A DNA stretch of 64,000 nucleotides from Phyllobacterium calauticae (lineage in GTDB: Bacteria > Pseudomonadota > Alphaproteobacteria > Rhizobiales > Rhizobiaceae), in assembly GCF_019991125.1 (NCBI RefSeq), contig NZ_JAGENB010000006.1, positions 186,001-250,000 on the forward strand, given 5' to 3'. The position numbers and the translations under genes are program-made. Below the pieces are notes generated by a model. It saw nothing but the letters and a program-made list of their open reading frames with translations. It was not told the DNA's origin and ran no database searches. Shown one piece after another: positions 11,264 through 20,271 of the stretch (position 1 is the stretch's first letter; each line of letters opens with the position of its first letter).

Positions 11264-11564
11264 TTGCATCGCCATTTTGTTTTGGGGGAGCCAATTTTCA
11301 GCGGATGGCATAACGCGTTGTGCATGGTTCGACACGCTCACCATGAGGGAAGTGATTTGGTTGCAATGCCAATCACAAACGTTGCGGGATGTAACGCCCT
11401 GCAGCCCTCCACCTCCCTCATGGTGAGCGTGTCGAACCACGCACACTGGTTTTGCCACTCGCCCATCAGAAAAAATCCCACCAACTTATCCACCGCGTCC
11501 CAACCCGAGATATTCTCATCCCTGTCCTTTCCGGCGGGAATGTTTCGGGAAACCTTCGAAAGTC
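11264..11564. repeat. Composite repeat unit with palindromic repeat copy 2
   Basis: Starts with the 9457-type segment, then the palindromic family element (11320-11444; left arm GTTCGACACGCTCACCATGA), then about 120 bp of further repeat (GTTTTGCCACTCGCCCATCA ...). Bases 11320-11564 are a direct repeat of 12494-12736, by eye close to 90% identical. The two copies bracket the low-GC two-gene cassette. Confidence 0.85.
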
Positions 11565-11622
11565 AGCAGCAGTAGACGGAGCGGCGTCAATCGCACGATT
11601 GTCGGCAGGCGGCGTCACGCAG

Positions 11623-12039
11623 TCATTTGTGCGTTATGCGAATACGATCAAGCATTTCAGTAATGATTTGATGCGGATTTGATTTTATTATGTAATTAAC
11701 ACCATCAATATAATCTATCGTGTAGTGATGATTTTCGTCATATTTATCGTATTCCAAATATTTCAATTCTGAAAGTTCATCAGAAAAAGCAACTCCAAAT
11801 ACTTTCTTGCCATTGTCAAATAAAGAATATTTAACATTGCATAATTCATGAAAAACTTGCATGCGCACCAAACGAACGCCTTGTGATTTTATGGAATTAT
11901 CCTCATTAAGCCACGCATAGTGGGTATAGGTGTGGACATGATGGATATGATCGATATTCATCATGTCCTTTTCTTTGTAATTTGACCGAAGATTTCTTTC
12001 AGCATCCTCGGTCAAACTGAGGTTTTTTACAATTTCCAT
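11623..12039 (-). CDS. Hypothetical protein next to GG-leader peptide (possible immunity or partner protein)
   Basis: 138 residues, not recognised. Markedly AT-rich compared with its surroundings. No signal peptide or membrane helix. An N-terminal part with a His-rich segment (NIDHIHHVHTYTHYAW) is followed by an alternating beta pattern (YSLFDNGKKVFGVAFSDE, HHYTIDYIDGVNYIIK). It starts 22 bases after the stop of the GG-leader gene, with AGG 11 bases upstream, so the two are probably cotranscribed. Position and composition are consistent with immunity for the upstream peptide, but soluble immunity proteins are less usual and this is inference only. Confidence 0.65.
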   Translation of the reverse strand: MEIVKNLSLTEDAERNLRSNYKEKDMMNIDHIHHVHTYTHYAWLNEDNSIKSQGVRLVRMQVFHELCNVKYSLFDNGKKVFGVAFSDELSELKYLEYDKYDENHHYTIDYIDGVNYIIKSNPHQIITEMLDRIRITHK

Positions 12040-12061
12040 GGAATATCAAACCTATTTTGTC

Positions 12062-12325
12062 TTAGGTGCCGGGCTCGTTGGAGGGCATATTGAAATCCCC
12101 AAAACCACCAACTGGTGTTGTATACATGCAATTTACTCGGCCGTTTGTCCCGGTATAGCTCCCTTGAAGAGTGCCGGCAAAAGCAATTCTTGCGCCCTCT
12201 AGGGCTGTCTTTGCACTGCCCGTTGGCCCGCCTGTTCCCCAATGATCTTTTGAATCGTAGGTTCCCGATCGGCCGGGAGCGCCGCCCGATACCATATCCA
12301 GTTCTGCCTCAGTCAATTCACGCAT
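12062..12325 (-). CDS. Double-glycine-leader peptide (microcin/bacteriocin-like precursor)
   Basis: 87 residues. The N-terminus MRELTEAELDMVSGG is a textbook double-glycine leader (conserved L/E/L/V spacing before GG), as processed by C39-peptidase ABC exporters in class II bacteriocins and microcins. The predicted 72-residue core is Gly/Ser/Thr-rich, has one cysteine (VNCMYTT) and no long hydrophobic helix. GAAAGGA gives a good ribosome site seven bases upstream. Upstream lies AT-rich DNA with ACTGA-N5-TCAGT symmetry (12380-12394). No peptidase-exporter is in the window, so export would depend on one encoded elsewhere. The leader is seen; antibacterial activity is inference. Confidence 0.75.
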   Translation of the reverse strand: MRELTEAELDMVSGGAPGRSGTYDSKDHWGTGGPTGSAKTALEGARIAFAGTLQGSYTGTNGRVNCMYTTPVGGFGDFNMPSNEPGT

Positions 12326-12493
12326 GGCATTTCCTTTCGCAAAAGTTCAAAACAGGATGGGTGTCACAATCAAAATATGACTGAAATTATCAGTTTTAAA
12401 AATTCGCAACCCTACCTAGGAAGGGCGAACCGCGCGCAACGGTTCTGCAAGAGTAATGTGGGTCTTCACTCCCCTCTGGGCCGCAGGAAGATA

Positions 12494-12736
12494 GTGCGTG
12501 GTTCGACATGCTCACCATGAGGGAAGTGATTTGGTTGCAATGCCAATCACAAACGTTGAGGATGTAACGCCCTGCAATCCTCACCCTCCCTCATCCTGAG
12601 CTTGTCGAAGGGTGCGCACTGGTTTTGCCACTCGCCCATCAGAAAAAATCCTACCAACTTATCCAACACGTCCCATCCGCGCTTATTCTGCTCGTGTCCT
12701 TTCCGGCGGGAATGCTTCCGGAAACTTTCGCAAGTC
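12494..12736. repeat. Repeat unit with palindromic repeat copy 3 (direct repeat of 11320-11564)
   Basis: Begins GTGCGTGGTTCGACATGCTC, has the same internal ATTTGGTTGCAATGCCAATC segment as 11320-11564, a decayed right palindrome arm (CATCCTGAGCTTGTCGAAGG), and the same trailing GTTTTGCCACTCGCCCATCA block. Right boundary of the GG-leader cassette. Confidence 0.85.
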
Positions 12737-13012
12737 GGGAAAGGATCGGCGCTTCGGCTTGTGGGGAGAACCCGCAGGTCGGGCAGGTTTCGCTGAAGCT
12801 GTTATTTCATCTGGTCCAGCAGCCGGATGAAGGAGCAGAACAGGCAAGACCTGAAATCGCCGGGGCGGGTGGTCCTTGGATCGCAAGCATCGCATACCGC
12901 ATACCCCAAGACCCGCGTTCCAGGGACCGCCCGTCATTCCTATCTTTCAACAGCCAGACGCAAATGCGGGCGTGGCGACGGGGAAACACTGCCTCGCATT
13001 CACGCAAACAAA
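12737..13012. other. Intergenic DNA without a recognised gene
   Basis: About 275 bp between the repeat unit and the lpdA terminator. Reading frames exist on both strands but none has a start context, a family signature or normal composition. I see nothing else in it. Confidence 0.5.
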
Positions 13013-13036
13013 AAGGGCACCGTTTCCGGCGCCCTT
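13013..13036 (-). terminator. Rho-independent terminator of the bkd/lpdA operon
   Basis: On the minus strand: AAGGGCGCCG, loop GAAA, CGGTGCCCTT, then TTTGTTTG. The stem is ten pairs with one G-T, 22 bases past the lpdA stop. Confidence 0.9.
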
Positions 13037-13058
13037 CCGATGCGATAACAACGCTGTC

Positions 13059-14456
13059 CTAGATGTGCAGCGCGTGACCCAGCGCCTTGAGCGCGGCTTC
13101 CTGAAACCCCTCGCCCTGCGTCGGATGCGCGTGGATGGTTCCGGCGATATCTTCCAGCCGCGCGCCCATTTCCATGGCCAGCGCAAACGAAGCCGACAGT
13201 TCGGAGACGCCATGGCCGATGGCCTGAATGCCGAGGATCAGGTGATTGCTGGCGGCAGCCACCACCCGGACAAAGCCCTCCTCGCCTTCCTTGGTCATGG
13301 CGCGGCCATTGGCGGCAAAGGGAAACATCCCGATCTTGACCTCATGCCCGGCCTGCTTGGCCTCATCCGGCGACAGGCCCACCGTGACGATTTCCGGATC
13401 GGTGAAGCAGACGGCGGCAATGGCCCGCTTGTCCCAGCTGCGGTTTTCACCCGCAACGATTTCCGCCACCATCTCGCCCTGCGCCATGGCGCGGTGCGCC
13501 AGCATGGGCTCGCCGGTGACATCGCCGATGGCATAGACGCCGCGCATCGAGGTGCGGCACTTGTCATCGATGCGGACAAAGCGGCCATCCATGTCGATGT
13601 CGATCTCTTCCAGCCCCCAGCCCGACGTGACAGGCTTGCGCCCGACCGTCACCAGAATCTTGTCGGCGGCAACGCGCTCGTCCTTGCCGTCGGCCGTTTC
13701 AATCAACAGCGCATCGCCCTTGCTGCTGACCCCCTTGGCCTTGGCGCCGGTCAGCACGGTGATGCCGAGCGTGTTGAGGTGCTTGACCACCGGGCGGGTC
13801 AGCTCCGCATCATATTGCGGCAGGATTTTCGGCTGGGCTTCGACCACCGTGACCTTGGAACCCAGCTTGGCATAGGCCGTGCCGAGCTCGAGCCCGATAT
13901 AGCCGCCGCCGACCACGACGAGCTTTTCCGGGACGTCCGGCAGCGAAAGCGCTTCGGTCGAGGAAATGACATTGCCGCCGAACGGCAGCGACGGCACTTC
14001 GACCGGCGCGGAACCGGTGGCGATGACGACGTTTTCGGCGCGGATGATCTGCAGGCCAGTCAGGGTTTCCACCTCGATGGTCTTGCCGTCACGGAAGCGG
14101 GCCTTGCCGGTGACGATCTTGACGTTTGCCTTCTTGAGCAGACCGGCAACGCCGTTGTTGAGGCGGCTGACGATGCCGTCCTTCCAGGCGATTGTTTTGG
14201 TGAAATCGATGGCCGGTTCGGCAACGGAGATGCCGAGCGGCGTCTGCCGGGCGGCGAAATGCGCGACCTTGGCGAATTCATCGGCCGCGTGGATCAGCGC
14301 CTTCGACGGAATGCAGCCGACGAGCAGGCACGTGCCGCCGACCTTCGCCGCCTCGACGATCACCGTATCGACATTGAGCTGTCCGGCGCGGATGGCGCAG
14401 ACATAGCCGCCGGGGCCAGCGCCGATGACCAGCAGCTTGCAGGAAATATCTTTCAT
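13059..14456 (-). CDS. lpdA: Dihydrolipoamide dehydrogenase (E3 of BCKDH)
   Basis: FAD-dependent E3 that reoxidises the E2 lipoyl group with NAD+. 465 residues. FAD-binding GAGPGGYVCAIRAGQL, redox disulfide TCLLVGCIPSK (CxxxxC), NAD-binding VVVGGGYIGLELGTAYA, FAD site VYAIGDVTGEPMLAHRAM, and the C-terminal catalytic HAHPTQGEGFQEA. Last gene of the operon, four bases after the E2 stop and followed by a strong terminator, so it is probably the E3 dedicated to this complex. Confidence 0.95.
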   Translation of the reverse strand: MKDISCKLLVIGAGPGGYVCAIRAGQLNVDTVIVEAAKVGGTCLLVGCIPSKALIHAADEFAKVAHFAARQTPLGISVAEPAIDFTKTIAWKDGIVSRLNNGVAGLLKKANVKIVTGKARFRDGKTIEVETLTGLQIIRAENVVIATGSAPVEVPSLPFGGNVISSTEALSLPDVPEKLVVVGGGYIGLELGTAYAKLGSKVTVVEAQPKILPQYDAELTRPVVKHLNTLGITVLTGAKAKGVSSKGDALLIETADGKDERVAADKILVTVGRKPVTSGWGLEEIDIDMDGRFVRIDDKCRTSMRGVYAIGDVTGEPMLAHRAMAQGEMVAEIVAGENRSWDKRAIAAVCFTDPEIVTVGLSPDEAKQAGHEVKIGMFPFAANGRAMTKEGEEGFVRVVAAASNHLILGIQAIGHGVSELSASFALAMEMGARLEDIAGTIHAHPTQGEGFQEAALKALGHALHI

Positions 14457-14460
14457 CGGA

Positions 14461-15756
14461 TCAACCCTCCACGAATATCAGCGCTGGCGTTTCGAGCAGC
14501 GTCTTGATCCGCTGAATGAAGACTGCGGCGTCCCAGCCGTCGATCACGCGGTGATCGAAGCTTGAGGACAGGTTCATCATCTTGCGCGGTATAAACGCCG
14601 CGCCATCCCACATGGGCCGTGTCATCATCTTGTTGACGCCGATGATGGCGACTTCCGGATAGTTGATCACGGGCGTCGTGACGATACCGCCCATGCTGCC
14701 CAGCGAGGTGATGGTGATGGTCGAACCGGTCAGCTGCTCGCGCGTTGCCGTGCCGGTCTTGGCCGCTTCGGCCAGAAGATTGACTTCGGCAGCGCAGCCC
14801 CAGAGATCGCGCGCTTCCGCGTGCTTGACGACGGGGACCACGAGGCCGGACGGCGTCTGCGCAGCAATGCCGATATGCACCCCGCCATGCTGGTGGATGA
14901 TGTTGGCATCGTCGTCGTAGAGGGCGTTCAGCTGCGGCTGCTCGGCAATGGCTTTCACCATGGCGCGCATCAGGAACGGCAGCAACGTCAGCTTCGGCTG
15001 GTCGGCACGCTTCTTGCCGTTGAGCAAAGCGCGCAGTTCTTCCAGCGAGGTGACGTCGATCTCCTCGACATAGGTGATGTGCGGGATGTGCGATTTGGCA
15101 ATCGCCATCTTTTCCGCAATCTTGCGGCGCAGGCCCACCACCTTGATTTCCTTGACCGACATATCAGGCGCAAGACCGGAGACCACGGGCTTTTGCGCGC
15201 CGCGGGCAAAGAAGGTGTCGAGATCTTCATGGGTGATGCGCCCGGCCGGACCGGTGCCGGTCACCTGGCGCAGGTCGACACCTGCCTCCCGCGCCCGCAG
15301 GCGCACCGCCGGCGGGGCCAGCGGCTTGTCGCCCTCGGCGCGCGGCGCACCGATGCCAAGCGGCACGGATACCGGCGCATGCACAACCGGGGCTGCGGCC
15401 TTTTCGGGCTTTGCAGCCTTGATCTCCGGCTTTGGCTCTGCCTTGGCGGGCTGGGGTTTTGGTTCTTCAGCCTTGACCGGCTTCGCCTGTTCTGGAGCGG
15501 GAGCATGGCCCTCGCCTTCGACCTTCAGGCGGATGATCGGCGAACCGATGGCGATCACCTGCCCGATCTCGCCGCCCAGCCAGAGGATTTCACCGTCGAC
15601 CGGGGACGGAATTTCCACGGTCGCCTTGTCGGTCATGACGGCGGCGAGGATCATGTCCTCGCGCACGAGATCACCGACCTTCACATGCCATTCGACGAGT
15701 TCGGCTTCTGCAACGCCTTCACCGACATCCGGCAGCTTGATGACAAATTCACCCAT
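14461..15756 (-). CDS. bkdB: Branched-chain 2-oxoacid dehydrogenase E2 (lipoamide acyltransferase)
   Basis: 431 residues. One N-terminal lipoyl domain (residues 1-80; lipoylated lysine in MTDKATVEIP), an Ala/Pro/Lys-rich linker (about 85-135), a peripheral-subunit-binding domain (APPAVRLRAREAGVDL..GPAGRITHEDL), and the catalytic acyltransferase domain with SFDHRVIDGWDA (HxxxDG). The single lipoyl domain and gene order after two separate E1 genes fit BCKDH rather than PDH. Start ATG at 15756; nine bases separate it from the E1 beta stop. Presumably lipoylated through LipB (2.7 kb). Confidence 0.93.
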   Translation of the reverse strand: MGEFVIKLPDVGEGVAEAELVEWHVKVGDLVREDMILAAVMTDKATVEIPSPVDGEILWLGGEIGQVIAIGSPIIRLKVEGEGHAPAPEQAKPVKAEEPKPQPAKAEPKPEIKAAKPEKAAAPVVHAPVSVPLGIGAPRAEGDKPLAPPAVRLRAREAGVDLRQVTGTGPAGRITHEDLDTFFARGAQKPVVSGLAPDMSVKEIKVVGLRRKIAEKMAIAKSHIPHITYVEEIDVTSLEELRALLNGKKRADQPKLTLLPFLMRAMVKAIAEQPQLNALYDDDANIIHQHGGVHIGIAAQTPSGLVVPVVKHAEARDLWGCAAEVNLLAEAAKTGTATREQLTGSTITITSLGSMGGIVTTPVINYPEVAIIGVNKMMTRPMWDGAAFIPRKMMNLSSSFDHRVIDGWDAAVFIQRIKTLLETPALIFVEG

Positions 15757-15765
15757 CGTCTGCTC

Positions 15766-16779
15766 CTACCCTTCCAGCGTTTCAAGGAATGCACGGCCAA
15801 CGCGCGCGGGACCGGGGAAATAGTCCCACTCCTGCGCATGCGGATAGGGCGTATCCCAGCCCGTCACCCGCGCCACCGGCGCTTCCAGATTGTAGAAGCA
15901 ATGCTGCTGGACCAGTGCGGCGAGTTCCGCGCCGAAACCCGATGTCAGCGTTGCCTCATGCACGATGACGCAGCGGCCCGTCTTGGTGACGGATTCGACG
16001 ATGGTTTCCAGATCGAGCGGCAGCAGCGTGCGCAGATCGATGATCTCCGCATCGATGCCGGTTTCCTCGGCGGCAGCTTCCGCCACATAGACCATGGTGC
16101 CATAGGCAAGCACGGTCAGCTGTTTGCCCTCGCGGCGCTTGATGGCCTTGCCCAGCGGCACCGTATAGTGCCCGTCCGGCACCTCGCCCAGCTCATGCTT
16201 CGACCACGGCGTCACCGGGCGGTCATGATGGCCGTCGAACGGGCCGTTATAGAGCCGCTTCGGCTCAAGGAAGATCACCGGGTCCGGGTCTTCGATGGAT
16301 GCAATCAGCAGGCCCTTGGCATCGTGCGGATTGGACGGCACGACGACCTTCAGACCGGATACGTGCGTGAACAGCGCTTCCGGGCTCTGGCTGTGGGTCT
16401 GGCCGCCGAAAATGCCGCCGCCCGCCGGCATGCGGATGACGATCGGCGAGGTAAAGCCGCCATTGGAGCGGTAGCGCAGGCGCGCCGCTTCCGAAACGAT
16501 CTGGTCATAGGCCGGATAGACATAGTCGGCGAACTGGATTTCGACGCAGGGCTTCAGGCCGTAGGCCGCCATGCCGATGGCAGCACCGACGATACCGCCC
16601 TCGCTGATCGGCGCATCGAAACAGCGGGTCTTGCCGTATTTGGCCTGCAGGCCGTGGGTGCAGCGGAACACACCGCCGAAAAACCCGACATCCTCGCCGA
16701 ACACGACCACGTTGTCGTCGCGTTCCATCATCACATCCATCGCATCGCGGATGGCTTCAATCATTGTCTTACGCGGCAT
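15766..16779 (-). CDS. bkdA2: 2-oxoisovalerate dehydrogenase E1 beta subunit
   Basis: 337 residues. Transketolase pyrimidine domain starting TMIEAIRDAMDVMMERDDNVVVFGEDVG, with the GGVFRCTHGLQAKYG and FDAPISEGGIVGAAIGMA signatures, and a C-terminal transketolase domain (VTKTGRCVIVHEATLTSGFG). Forms the ThDP-binding E1 heterotetramer with the alpha subunit encoded three bases upstream. The alpha and beta genes are nearly contiguous, implying translational coupling. Confidence 0.94.
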   Translation of the reverse strand: MPRKTMIEAIRDAMDVMMERDDNVVVFGEDVGFFGGVFRCTHGLQAKYGKTRCFDAPISEGGIVGAAIGMAAYGLKPCVEIQFADYVYPAYDQIVSEAARLRYRSNGGFTSPIVIRMPAGGGIFGGQTHSQSPEALFTHVSGLKVVVPSNPHDAKGLLIASIEDPDPVIFLEPKRLYNGPFDGHHDRPVTPWSKHELGEVPDGHYTVPLGKAIKRREGKQLTVLAYGTMVYVAEAAAEETGIDAEIIDLRTLLPLDLETIVESVTKTGRCVIVHEATLTSGFGAELAALVQQHCFYNLEAPVARVTGWDTPYPHAQEWDYFPGPARVGRAFLETLEG

Positions 16780-16782
16780 CGC

Positions 16783-18030
<1,248 letters not shown>

Positions 18031-18319
18031 TCAGCAGACCTCCCAGTCACGCGACGTTTCCGCACTCTACCATGAAATATTAGGTCAGTAATACTGTCTT
18101 ATTATTCCGCCCTGCTCCCCGGAAATGCCTGCAGACATCAATATCCGGCGGCAACAATATGAAATCTATGATCATTCCGGCGTGGCTTCGGGACCGGGCC
18201 ACGGCGCTGCGCCGGAAAAAAGCAATTTTGCATCACGGAACACGCGGCCCGCATATTCATTCGTTCACACGGGCATCGGATTTTGTAATCAAATGCGCGC
18301 TCGTGTCGAAAAAGCCGGG

Positions 18320-19468
18320 TCAGGCGGCGGCGATGGCCAGGGCGTGGCTGCGCGCATTCTCCCGAATCGCTTCCAGATAAATCTTGCGCAGGAGCGACTG
18401 CATGCCGTCATTGGCCGGTGTCAGGTCGTGCGCCATTACAGGCTTTTCCGGCGCAAGACGCTCCATCATGCGGCGCGTGACTTCCTGCGGCCCGATGGAC
18501 AGCCGGCCATTGGCGACATCGCGCCAGGCATGCAGCGCGACGCGCAGCGGCTGGTGCGTGCTGTCGGGCAGTCCGGCGGCACTGAACAGCGCGCCGAGCG
18601 CCGCATCGCGGCCATCGATCAAAAGGTTGCGCACCCGGGCAAGGTTGTGCCCGGACAGCGCCACCAGAATGGCGCCAAAAAAATCGATCTTGCCGGAGGC
18701 GACGATGCGGATGACAAAGGCGGTGGTCAGGTCGCCGCGCAGCTGCAAATGCTCGATCAGCGCCGGATATTGCGCTGGCGGTGTTTCGGCAACCAGACTG
18801 ATCGAGGCCTTGACGCAGGCTTCACTGGTGATGCGCCTGGCACGGCGCTCGCCCATCAGGGCCATGACCATATCCATCTGGCACAGGGCTTCGGCCACCT
18901 TGATCGCCAGCGCATGGCGGCAATCGGCGGGCAAGCGGTCATCATCGGCGAGCAGCGACCGGATATCGGCGACATGACCAAGGCGCTCGACCAGACGACG
19001 GAAACTGATATCGGCAATCTCGGCGCGGCTGTTGGCCAGCAGTTCGAGAATGGCAACCGGTTCGGCGATCTCGATGAGAGCGGCACTGACGGCAAAGGAC
19101 ACCTTGGCCCTGCCCGCAATCACCCCCTGGCTTTCCGCGCAGCCGCCGGCAATGCAGTCGATCAGGTCGATATCGGTCAGCACCGTCGAGCGCGCCAGCA
19201 TGTAGGCGGCGATTTCCGCCTGGTCGCGTGCCAGCCCGGCGACGATGTGAGCCGGGGCATGGGCGCTGGTGGAGAAAGCTTCGGCCAGGGTAAGGCGCAC
19301 TTTTGGCGATGGGTCGTCCAGCAGCACCGTCAGCGCCGCCTCCGCCGCACAGCGATCCTCGAAGGCGCGTCCGGTTTCGAGATAGACATGGGCCAGCGCG
19401 CCTGCGGCATGGCAACGCTGCGCCGCAGAAGCATGTCCGACCATCGCCAGATAATGCTGTATTGTCAT
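18320..19468 (-). CDS. DUF2336 domain-containing protein
   Basis: 382 residues from the ATG at 19468; upstream starts to 19555 are unlikely. All-alpha, HEAT-like: repeated Ala/Leu-rich helices such as LLDDPSPKVRLTLAEAFS and ELLANSRAEIADISFRRLV, characteristic of the alphaproteobacterial DUF2336 family, whose function is not established. Cytoplasmic (no signal peptide). A TTAACCAT half-site resembling CtrA recognition lies about 75 bases upstream. Monocistronic, pointing at the bkd operon promoter region. Confidence 0.8.
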   Translation of the reverse strand: MTIQHYLAMVGHASAAQRCHAAGALAHVYLETGRAFEDRCAAEAALTVLLDDPSPKVRLTLAEAFSTSAHAPAHIVAGLARDQAEIAAYMLARSTVLTDIDLIDCIAGGCAESQGVIAGRAKVSFAVSAALIEIAEPVAILELLANSRAEIADISFRRLVERLGHVADIRSLLADDDRLPADCRHALAIKVAEALCQMDMVMALMGERRARRITSEACVKASISLVAETPPAQYPALIEHLQLRGDLTTAFVIRIVASGKIDFFGAILVALSGHNLARVRNLLIDGRDAALGALFSAAGLPDSTHQPLRVALHAWRDVANGRLSIGPQEVTRRMMERLAPEKPVMAHDLTPANDGMQSLLRKIYLEAIRENARSHALAIAAA

Positions 19469-19541
19469 GAATTTTATACCCCAAGCCCTTATTGCAGATA
19501 AGGCTAGCGGCAAAAGGTTTACGATCGGTTCACCATGTCGA

Positions 19542-19549
19542 TTAACCAT
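19542..19549. promoter_or_regulatory. CtrA-like half-site TTAACCAT
   Basis: TTAACCAT, the half-site sequence reported for the cell-cycle regulator CtrA in alphaproteobacteria, 74 bases upstream of the DUF2336 start. An eight-base match can occur by chance. Confidence 0.25.
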
Positions 19550-19582
19550 GTTCAATCAGTCACAAAGCAGAAGTTTATGCTG

Positions 19583-19661
19583 CTAGTGGAACGAATTTGA
19601 CATTCGCATCCCATTTGACATCATCTGCCACATGCGAATGTCAAATTCAAAGTTCCACTAG
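19583..19661. repeat. Large palindrome A
   Basis: Arms of 27-30 nt beginning and ending in CTAGTGG/CCACTAG. The left arm includes GAATTTGACATTCGCAT and the right arm ATGCGAATGTCAAATTC. The right arm has three additional bases (AAA, i.e. TTT on the other strand) next to the CTAGTGGAAC block. Spacer 22 nt. Related to palindrome B 13 bases away. Confidence 0.9.
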
Positions 19662-19674
19662 AAACATAGACTTG

Positions 19675-19751
19675 CTAGTGGTCCTTTGATTCTGACATTT
19701 GCCTCAATGGCCTGTATCAACGGGATGCAAATGTCAGAATCGGACCACTAG
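19675..19751. repeat. Large palindrome B
   Basis: Arms of 25-28 nt with CTAGTGGTCC ends. The left arm includes GATTCTGACATTTGC and the right arm is GCAAATGTCAGAATC. The left arm carries an additional TTT at the same place where palindrome A has it in its right arm. A and B are evidently homologous elements in opposite orientation. Spacer 24 nt. Confidence 0.9.
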
Positions 19752-19815
19752 GTTGCGAACCTGCCGAAGCCGACCTAGTCTTTTGCAAAAATTCGCATTG
19801 AGGAGACGCCAGCAC

Positions 19816-20271
19816 ATGGCCGGACTGTATCTGGAAGAATTCGAAGTCGGGCACGTGTTCAATCACAGCCTGCGCAAGACCATCACCGAGAGCGACAACA
19901 TGCTGTTCTCGGTCATGACGCTCAACACGCAGCCGCTGCACATCGATTTCGACTTCGCCGCCAAGACCGAATGGGGCAAGCCGCTGGTCAATTCGCTGTT
20001 CACGCTCGGCCTGATGATAGGCATCTCCGTCAATGACACCACCATCGGCACGACGATTGCCAATCTGGGCATGACCGACGTGACCTTCCCCGCGCCGCTG
20101 TTCCACGGCGATACGGTGCGGGTGGAGACAACAGTGCTTTCAACGCGGCCGTCCCAATCCAAGCCGGATCGCGGCATCGTCGCGTTCGAGCACCGTGCCT
20201 ACAATCAGAACGGTGTTCTCGTTGCCAAATGCACGCGCCAGGCGATGATGAAATCCCGGAGCGCTGCCTGA
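19816..20271 (+). CDS. MaoC-like (R)-enoyl-CoA hydratase family protein
   Basis: 151 residues, one hot-dog domain. The central stretch LNTQPLHIDFDFAAKTEWGKPLVNS matches the hydratase-2 pattern, with Asp and His residues in place of the D..N..H catalytic set. AGGAGA precedes the ATG at 19816. The stop codon overlaps the start of the HpcH/HpaI-family gene by one base, so the two act together: hydration of an enoyl-CoA followed by C-C lyase or thioesterase action, as in methylaspartate/ethylmalonyl-type or citramalyl-CoA metabolism. The exact substrate cannot be told from sequence. Confidence 0.85.
   Translation: MAGLYLEEFEVGHVFNHSLRKTITESDNMLFSVMTLNTQPLHIDFDFAAKTEWGKPLVNSLFTLGLMIGISVNDTTIGTTIANLGMTDVTFPAPLFHGDTVRVETTVLSTRPSQSKPDRGIVAFEHRAYNQNGVLVAKCTRQAMMKSRSAA

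Noticed and set aside
12876-14507. A 543-codon plus-strand frame opposite lpdA
   Set aside because: Antisense to a complete lpdA; also crosses the lpdA terminator.
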